Below are positions 56,600 to 64,000 of a stretch of 64,000 nt of DNA, piece after piece. Each line of letters opens with the position of its first letter. The first letter of the stretch is position 1. The notes below the pieces were generated by a model. The model was not told where the DNA came from and made no database searches. It saw nothing but the letters and a program-made list of their open reading frames with translations. Source of the stretch: Cristatella mucedo (Eukaryota; Bryozoa; Phylactolaemata; Cristatellidae); the NCBI GenBank assembly GCA_009760855.2, contig WPIO01000020.1:1761001-1825000 (forward strand), read 5' to 3'. A program made the position numbers and the translations under genes.

Positions 56600-58860
56600 C
56601 CTAATCGTACTTCCGGCACCAAATTCTACTAACGCTTGCTGTGGCAGCACCTGAGTGGAAGAGTCCATTGTCATAAATAAGGTGCGCGTAACTTACGGCT
56701 ATTAATTTTTGTAGAGGCTGCTTCGCTGATACTGATACTGGCGGAGCTGGCGCCTGAGAGAAGGGCTGATGGAACGTAGGTACAGGTATGCATCCAGCTA
56801 TGGCGACGATTTCAGAGCATAGTAGCAATCAAAAGCGCCCACAAGTAGCCAAAAATATATATTCCTAAGCCCTAGAGAAGCACTTGCGTACTTCGCGAGC
56901 CGTAGCGTACAAATCACTCGTTCGAACCTCCAAGGATTGAGCTGACTGACCGTCGCTCAAGACATTCAGTTCAATCACGAGACCCATCCATATACGATTT
57001 GGCATGTCTGGCTCCTGGGTGCTTGTAATTAAGGAGCCGCTAATGACTCTCAATCTAAGCGATTTAGGATGCATCTAGCTAAGCGATTTAGGATGTACAC
57101 GTTTCATTACGCAAGAGCATCGGCGTTTCCTGGCTGAGATACAATTTCTCAAGAGTTCAAAGATGCGCCACAAACTTGGAGAGAGAGAGTGCACTGTGCG
57201 GACCGGGCGGAGCGACATCGAGTGATTGCGAGCAGCTCCAAAGTCTTATCGGGTGTGTTGAGCTTCTCTGTCCCGAGGCCCTTGGCTCGGCGCAGATAGC
57301 CCGACTTCTCGGTTCTCTGAGCGTTGATGGCACTCAGTTTATCTGCACTTCCCTTGCACTCGACGCTGTCAGAGGTGCGCGAGCCAGCGCTACCGAGCTG
57401 CCTGGCCAGGTTGCCCCCCTTATTTCCGGCCATTTGCAGCTAACGCGCAGAGCATCCATCCATGAGAACCGCTCGCTGGTTGCGAGAGGAAGGAGAAAGA
57501 GCTTCGACCGAAGAACGAAGAGTTCCTCGCGGTCTTGATTGCTTGCGATCTCGCAGGCCTCGCGTGGAGGCGAGGCCGGATTGCGCCGTCTCGGCTTCGC
57601 GAATTAGGCGTCCTATTGTCCTGAGTACCGACAGGTAGATTACTTTATGGCAGCGCACGTTACCGTAATGGGTACCGCCTTATCTTAAGGACGCCGCGTC
57701 GCCGCCGCAGCCGCCGCAGCCACCGCCCCCGACTTGGCATTACGCATTAGGAAGCGAGCTCTTAAGCTGCGATTTCATATCTGCGTTCGTTGTGGCGGCC
57801 GATGTTGTCGTGTTAGTGTGAGGCTCCGAAAATGAACGAACTGGTGATTTTGCGAGCCGACCGACCATGCGTAGGCTGCGAGCTTCGATTGCCGTTCGGA
57901 AGCGCGCGGCACACCCTTCCGGCTCCATCCGGCGGCAGCATCGGGCAAATCGTGGCACGCATCTTGGACCGCTTTCTCGGCGCCAGATATATCAAACTCG
58001 CGCCAAGCGTCCCGCTGGGAAAACGAGCTCCGTGAGCTTAATGCCTGCGCGAGCGAGCGCGCCCTCCGCTCTGGAGCCGAGCGCTCGAGCGCTCGGCTCC
58101 AGAGCGGAGGGCGCAGTCGATCGAGGCCACGCGTCGCCGTATCGAGGCGGCCGCGTCGCACAGCCGCTCGATCAGACAGCTCGAGAGTCGCGCGTCCAAG
58201 TAGCAGCCCGCCTCCGCAGCGAACGCATCGTGCATCCCAGAGCGCCGAGCACTCCAAGAGCACTGCTCTTAGCGAGCGGACGAGTCCGTCCGTCGGGGAA
58301 CCCACGATTTTGCCAAGGGCTGCACCTTAACCTCCTCGAACGGACTGAACGGCTGCACGGGATCAGGAGGAGCGAGCTGGTCGCCCACCAGTGCCGTCCT
58401 TCCGGCTCTGCCCAGCGAGCTGCAGCTCTGTAGGCGACTTTCGGTGCGGCGCCGAGGCCGCCGAATTCCAGCGGCGGCGGCCATCTTGGCGCTTTCTCTC
58501 AAGCTTATCGCAAGCTAGACGACGCGCAGGTGGTACGGCAAGTCGAGAGAATGGAGATTCCACAACCATTTAAGTTCATACTTTCGCCGGTGTCCTGCTA
58601 GCTGGTTTTATAGCATGTCTCTCCGATCGCCCCACCGCCCCGCCCCCCCGGGGTTAGCGGAGCTACGGTGGTAATCCATGTGCACAGATAACGCGAATAG
58701 GTAGGCGTGCACTGGCGTATACTTGTGCACACCGTAGCAGTATGGCGATCACTAAACAGAGTTATTGCAATTTACCGGTGAATGCCAAGTTTCCAGCACC
58801 AGGCGCGTGTGAAGAACTCCTCTTTTTGAGTTGCATACCGACTGTAAGAATCTCACTGTC
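56600..58860. other. No recognised gene upstream of and into the CpG-rich domain
   Basis: Short open frames only. It holds the perfect palindrome at 58059-58114 and a tandem TAAGCGATTTAGGATG duplication at 57055-57095. Confidence 0.4.
58059..58114. repeat. Perfect 56-bp palindrome without spacer
   Basis: 28-bp arms meeting at CTC|GAG between 58086 and 58087. Every base from 58059 to 58086 pairs with 58087-58114, and the next pair (58058/58115) does not match. The sequence is GC-rich. Confidence 0.9.
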
Positions 58861-58869
58861 CAGACAGGA

Positions 58870-59268
58870 AAATTTGCAAGTAACGAATTCCAGAAGTCTA
58901 GACGGTTGTCATGAATACTTTTTCCAGCTTGGCCGCGGTAGAAACTCTAGGCAAACCCAAATTTCGACTGTTTTACCAGTATGAAAGTAGGCAGACTTGA
59001 CTAGGAAGCTGATGGGTCAATCAGCGAAAGGTCATCTTGGAAGAGGACACACAGATTGCGTACGGAGGCTATAGGAGATACGCCCCGCCCCGCAAAGCAA
59101 GCTTAGAGGATTAGGATTTCCAATTTATGAGCAACACTAGGTTGCCTCATAAGCAGTAGGATGGCGTGTATCGCTTTTCAATCTGAAAATGTTTGCCGCC
59201 ATCATAAGCAATGGGATGGCGTGTATCGCTTTCCAATCTGAAAATGTTTGCCGCCGCCATCGACCAGT
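58870..59268 (-). mobile_element. CR1 LINE RT fragment with internal tandem duplication
   Basis: The reverse strand matches the part of CR1 RT around the LND/AANFLK and SARNLG segments. A 55-bp stretch (59148-59202 and 59203-59258) occurs twice in tandem. Confidence 0.65.
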
Positions 59269-59597
59269 TCAAATTTCAGAAAAGCATGCTGCGAGGGGAG
59301 CTTGAGATACTGGATGGCAAGAACGTGTCGAAGCGCAGGCACAGCTGCTTGTCACATGCCAAACTATGAATGCCAATATTTCGCTAAATGATCAAATTGG
59401 CAAGAGGGGAAATTATATACAAAACAAAGCGAAAGTGAAAAGAAGCGGATCCAAAATAGATCCCTCGAGCCTGCCATAATTTCAAGGTTAATTGGATGAA
59501 CATTACCCGTTGACGTCTACTCTCCAAATTCTCCAAAATAGGACCTAAACAGTTTTTAGCACAACCCACGGCTCCTAGTCGAGACAATGAGGACATA

Positions 59598-59720
59598 GTG
59601 ATAATAATAATAATAATACAAATAACACTAATACTACAAATACATTTGTATAGCGTCCTCTATCTATGCACTTTGCAGATGCTGTATAGAAAGCGCTACA
59701 AAATAATTGGTCCGGGCAAC
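59598..59720 (-). mobile_element. CR1 LINE 3' tail, diverged
   Basis: (AAT)n, then GTATAGCGTCCTC...TGCACTTTGCAGATGCTG, a decayed hairpin. Confidence 0.55.
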
Positions 59721-61169
59721 ATCCGCAAGCAGCAGGCAGCAGCAAGCAGCAGCAGCAGCAAGCTGGTACCGGCACACGAAAGACGAATCGTCATCAGACG
59801 CCGTCAAATGCCGTAACGTTCAATGATATCTTAAGCTGCTGTAAGAGCCAGCAGAATTAGCCGAGATAGCGTACCTACGTCAGCGGTCCGTACTTGGCCG
59901 CTATAAATTCGCAACATTCGCGTCGATTCTGCTGAGTGACTTGAGCTCTGAAACCTTAATGAAACTTGGTCGCTGGATTCCAAGTTTTTTATCCAAGAGC
60001 TTAGCCATTTCCCACACTCGTTTCGCTGCCGTTCGCGACTGCTAAGCGCGTCTCTCAAACGACGGCTTGCGAAACGCTCGACTCGCTCGCCGCAGCCTCC
60101 TGGCGCTAGCCGCAGCCTCCTGGCGCTAGCTGCGGAAGGCGCACTACCGGCCGCACAGTGCAACGTCTCTCCCGCTCACAGCAGCTCAACGCGGGACGTT
60201 GCGGCGCAACGCGACTCTTCTCGGGCACTCGCGCGGCGGCGGCGCTTGCGCTCCCGCGACCCGCGTCTCGCGAATTCGTTTAACGAGGCGCAACTCAGCC
60301 CCATCCCGCGCCCACTCCGCATCGCTCCCGAAGAGAGCGGCCTCCTTACTCTAAGCGCTCGCACGGCAGTCGAGCCGCTGCTCCGTCTACCAGCTACGTC
60401 ACGCCGTCGCCGCCGCCGTCGGCGCACGACGGAGGCGTTTCTAGCGAAACGCACCGTCCCGGCGGCCAGCCTTTACGAGGCAGACCGGCTGACGCGGCGC
60501 GGCCGCGAGGGCTCGCAGGTGGGTGCTTCCGTTCGGCGCCGACGACAGGACGACCTCGGGGGTAGCCGCCGAAGGCGGGGCTGAGGGGGACGGCCGCCGC
60601 CCCAGTCTCGAGTCGCCCGCCTCGGCGCCGTCGCGGCGCCCCGCCTCGGCGCGTCGCGAAGCGTCGCGGCGAGCCGCCGCCGCCGCCGCTCCGTCGGTAT
60701 GCGCACGCTCTCGAGCGGGCTGACGCGTAATGGATTCCGAAGCTGGGCGCCTGGACCGGTCGATTTCACCGCCTGAGTGTCGTGGAGGGTCGGCCATATA
60801 CTGCGCTATCTGCGATCGAATGCGGCGCCTGACCCGAGCCTATCGCGACTCGCTCATCGTAAAGGCAATTAAGGGCCGGCAAACGGCCTGCAAAGGCGCC
60901 GCCGCCGCCGCCGCTCGCTCGCCAGTCACCTCAGCCCATCCGGCCGGTGCGGCGGCTGTCGGCCTTCGAGGCCCTCTGTCGACTTCGACGTCGCCGTCGT
61001 CCGGCAGCCGGAGTCGCCGAAAAGCGCCGCCCCCGCGAAACCGCGCCGCGGCCGACATTCCTGTTCGCTCAGTCGGGCGCAGGCTCGTCGGCCGCTCGTC
61101 GGACGCGTCGCAACGAGCGAGCGCTCGCCAGCTCGCTCCCTGCTAGCGAGCTAGCGCTCGCTACCCCAA

Positions 61170-61310
61170 AACAATGTAACTCATTCGTATGGCGCCCTAA
61201 GAGACCTTGAATCTCTATATTCAGGCGCTTCACATGCGCCGCTGGGCTCGAGCCCACGACCTCGGCCAGACCTCGGGTCGGGGCGAGTGCCTTGAGCACT
61301 GGGTGCGTCA
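61170..61310 (-). mobile_element. SINE family B inside the CpG-rich domain
   Basis: Reverse complement: B box GGGCTCGAGCCC and GAAGCGCCTGAATATAGAGA, with a GGCGCC stem partner and tail. It is one of the few transposon copies in the 60-63.6 kb region. Confidence 0.8.
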
Positions 61311-62663
61311 GTGCGTGCGAGCGCTCTCGCTGCCCCCGCGCGGAGCGCGCTCGTTCGTTACCACGCGGCGCGCGCTCGCTCGCTCGCTCTCACGCAAACG
61401 CCGCTGCTCGAGTAGCCGGCGATCCGTCCGTCGGTGCACAGTGGCGCCCTTATCGTCGCCGCCGCTGCCGGCTCGGTTTTGTTTTTTTTCGGCAGGCCTT
61501 CGCTGGGCCGCGCCGCGCGATACGCGCTGACTCGACTGCCAGCGTCCTCGCAGCTGGGCAAACAGAGCGAGGCCGAGGAAGGACGCGTCGGCCGCGGCCC
61601 GCGCGTCCGAGGTGTCATATCTTGGGCGCGATGCGCCCGTGCAAAATGCCGTGTAAAACACGTATTAATGCGATCAGCAAATAAGGTGTAACGAGCCGCA
61701 GTTGATAGCAGCCCGCTAATGGCGGCTCGCACCGGCGACCCGTCTTCCGGCGAGCGAGCAGGAAAGCTGACGGTAGGCGGCGGCGCGGCGCGACCAGACG
61801 AGACGCCGTACACTCGTCCGGGAGCGAAATCACGACGTCCCGGTCGACCTGCGTCCGCAGCTCTCGATTGCAAAGTGATTTACGGGAAGAGAACGGCGGC
61901 TGCCGCCTCACGACTCTCCGACCCGGCCAGCTGTCGCCACACGTGAGTCGCGCGTGCTCGCAGCGCCAGACCGCCTCGGGCCGCTCCGGAGCTACGGCGA
62001 CAGTCACTTCCCTCCGACCGCCGCCGCCGCAAGGTCTAGGAGAGTGAATTGCGCTCGGCTTCCCCAACCTCGCTTCCGAAGCCCCACCCCCGCGGGCGGA
62101 GACGGAAGGCGACCGGTCGATGGCGGCTGCGTCGTCGTCCGGCGGGACCGCCGCTGAGCGCGCACCACCCAGCTTCCGGTAGGATGGACGTAGCCAGCTC
62201 CGTCGAGCGCTCCCACCGGGGTCCCGTCAGCAGGGCGGTACGCGCGAGGCGACGGTCGACGTCGATGGAGAGCAGCGGCGACGTCGCCTCGCCGCCGCGG
62301 CCCGGGAGACTGGCGGCCTGCGAGGCGGCGCACTCTCTCGCGAACCGTCTCGCACCCTCTCTCCCGCTCTCTCGCGCGACGGCGATAATTCGCACTCGCC
62401 GGTCGCCTAACGATCCACCAATAATCTCACGCTTCGCCCGGAGGGCACAGCTTCGAGAGAAGCCGCGGCTCTGTTTGTTCTGCAATTATCAGCAAGTAGA
62501 GCCGCTATTTCTTTGTAATTTACGACCGGTGGCTTGTAACAGCAGGACCACGACCCGCTGCGGGCGAGTCGTCGCCGCCGAAGACGCAGCGGGGGCCGCG
62601 GCGGTCTGTGGTTTCGCCGCCGCCGCCGCCGCCGCCACGGCACGAGGACGCTTATCGCTGTCG

Positions 62664-63273
62664 ATGGATCGCTATCCCAAGTTCAGCATCGACGCGCTGC
62701 TCGGCCACAGCAAGCCGAAGGAGGAAGCCGCAGCTGCGGCGACATCTGCGGCAGTGGTGACGAGAAGCCCGGCCGCGACGGCCTCCGCCAAGGCGCCGCC
62801 GCCACCGCCGCGCTCGCCGGTCGAAGCCGCCGTCGCGGACAAAAAGGCGAGCAAAATCAGCGCCTTCACGGATATGAGAGCGCACAAGGGTGCGAGCGAG
62901 GCTGCGGCTGCTGCGGCGGCCGCCGTGGCGGCGGCTGCCGCGGCCGCGAGCGAGTCGGCCTTCCAGCGGCAGCAGCAGCAGCAGCACTTCGGTCAGCAAC
63001 TGGCCATGCACGCGCTGCTGTCGTCGTATCCGCTGTACGCGGCGGCTGCCGCGGCGGCGGCGGCGGCCGCATCGGGCTTTGCTGCTCATCAGCCGCAAGG
63101 GCCGCAAGGGCCGCCGCCGCACCACCATCACCACCACCATGTCGCGCCGACGGCGACTGACCACGTGCTGCGAATGGCGGCGGCTGCGGCGGCACTGCAA
63201 GCCCAAGGTCTGCACCACTGGACTCCGGGAATCGAGGCGTCGAGCGTCGTGGGCAGAGCCGACTGCGCCGCCG
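62664..63273 (+). CDS. First coding exon of an MNX/Hb9-like homeobox gene (partial, homeodomain outside the window)
   Basis: Opens with MDRYPKFSIDALLG. The eh1-like repression motif FSIDALLG sits at residues 7-14, the same offset as FRIDALLA in MNX proteins. Long Ala runs (around residues 77-96 and 125-140), a Gln run, a Tyr-Pro-Leu-Tyr-Ala5+ stretch and seven His in a row (about 153-159) follow, as is usual for ANTP-class N termini. GTGAGC at 63274 is a good donor (phase 1, 203 codons). The homeodomain is not in the window. Gbx, Msx and similar genes also carry FSI/VxxL motifs, so the MNX label is tentative. Codon use is extremely GC-rich, like the surrounding CpG-rich DNA. Confidence 0.6.
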
Positions 63274-64000
63274 GTGAGCTAGCTCTGCGAAATGGCCCGG
63301 ACGCGCTCAGCGTGCGCCGCGGCGGCGGCCGTGGTGCTCGCTCGATCAAGAGCACGTCTGCGGGGCAGGGTCCTGCCCTCTGTGTGGCGGGGGGGGGGGG
63401 AAGCGAATGGGCAGGGTAATGCGAGCCGCTCTGTCACCTCCCTGCAGCCGCCGCCGCTGCTGGCAGTCTCGCTCGCCTTGGCAGCGGACGCGCGGCGAGA
63501 TTTTTCTACACGCGGCGACGACGGCGACGGCGTCAGAGGCGGCCGTAGTCCTGCCCGCCAGCGCCGCCGCGCTGGCGGGCAGCCGTCGAGCTGCTGCCGG
63601 AAGCAGCTCGCTGCCGGCCCGGCTCCGCCCCCGGTAGCTATCGGCGACGCGGCGCGATGAAGCTCCTATGCGTCGCGAATCGAATTAGCTAATAGCCAAG
63701 GACGGGCTGTGGGCCTATAATTAATTCAAAGTATATCGCGCGAAGGAGCATTAGCCGCCGCCAAAGACATAGCCCTTCTACAATAATTAGTTTACGATAA
63801 TGGCCGGTCGATGGAGAAAGTAATTAATGAGATTCTAAGGGATCGTCCGGATTATTACGAGTGGCCCTAATCGAGTTACCGGCCACGTGTAAAGATATGT
63901 CATATGGCTCGCATAAGGCGCCTCCTAAAGAAACGCAATTAGACGTCATTTCATTAATCTTCAATTAGAGCGCTTCCCATAATGCGAATTCAGCGGATCG
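63274..64000 (+). other. Start of the homeobox gene's first intron
   Basis: Begins with GTGAGC. The first 380 bp are GC-rich with a G10 run at 63390-63400. The last 300 bp turn AT-rich with repeated homeodomain-type cores. No further exon is visible before the window ends. Confidence 0.5.
63700..63970. promoter_or_regulatory. Candidate intronic enhancer with clustered homeodomain-type sites
   Basis: TAATTAATT (63717), AATAATTAG (63782), TAATTAATGA (63821), CAATTAGA (63936 region), CATTAATC and CAATTAGAG (63951-63970), plus CACGTG and CATATG E-box-type sequences. It is not repeat-like and contrasts sharply with the GC-rich DNA before it. Confidence 0.4.

Larger units (their letters stand above)
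57560..63650. other. CpG-rich GC-rich domain upstream of and including the homeobox exon
   Basis: Dense in CG dinucleotides and nearly free of LINEs between 60000 and 63650, unlike the rest of the window. Large open frames here on both strands reflect base composition (Arg/Ala/Pro/Ser-rich) and are not supported as genes. Probably the promoter/CpG-island domain of the homeobox gene. It includes a CR1 fragment, one SINE and a perfect palindrome. Confidence 0.55.

Noticed and set aside
60176..62643. Many long open frames in the CpG-rich domain
   Set aside because: Both strands are open in several frames with Arg/Ala/Pro/Ser-rich translations, which is what high GC content gives by chance.

Overview
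The window looks like nuclear DNA from an invertebrate animal. Its genes are split by GT-AG and some GC-AG introns, it has a selenocysteine-coding gene with a SECIS-like 3'UTR element, and it carries an ANTP-type homeobox-like N-terminal exon. It is dense in CR1/L2-type LINEs, tRNA-derived SINEs and long CT, CA and TA microsatellites. There is no prokaryotic signal (no operons, no Shine-Dalgarno pattern). The phylum cannot be fixed from the sequence; a lophotrochozoan or another marine or freshwater invertebrate is a guess.

Layout: 1-4599 is a repeat-containing 5' flank. 4600-26452 (+) is a complete SELENOO (selenoprotein O, protein AMPylase) gene. I reconstructed 13 coding exons with matching phases, 705 residues, an in-frame TGA (Sec703) three codons before the stop, a SECIS-like hairpin at 26559-26599 and AATAAA at 26950. 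Its long introns are full of LINE and SINE copies. 27000-31270 is intergenic repeat. 31524-35313 (-) is a complete three-exon TMEM97 (sigma-2 receptor, EXPERA family) gene of 183 residues. 36430-42080 (-) is a broken Ty3/Gypsy element split by nested CR1 LINEs. 42100-57500 holds only repeats: SINEs, LINE tails, foldback repeats, a SPIN-like hAT MITE, a decayed transposon protein and microsatellites. 57560-63650 is a CpG-rich, GC-rich domain. At its end, 62664-63273 (+) is the first coding exon of a homeobox-type gene with an N-terminal eh1-like motif placed as in MNX/Hb9. It runs into an AT-rich intron start with many TAATTA-like sites. The homeodomain lies outside the window.

The three genes do not form a pathway: SELENOO acts in mitochondria, TMEM97 in ER/endolysosomal membranes, and the MNX-like gene is a developmental regulator. 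The repeats are connected. One SINE family carries the same 3' hairpin as the local CR1 LINE, so it was probably mobilised by it. Another LINE family appears to supply the 3' splice site of the last, Sec-coding SELENOO exon.
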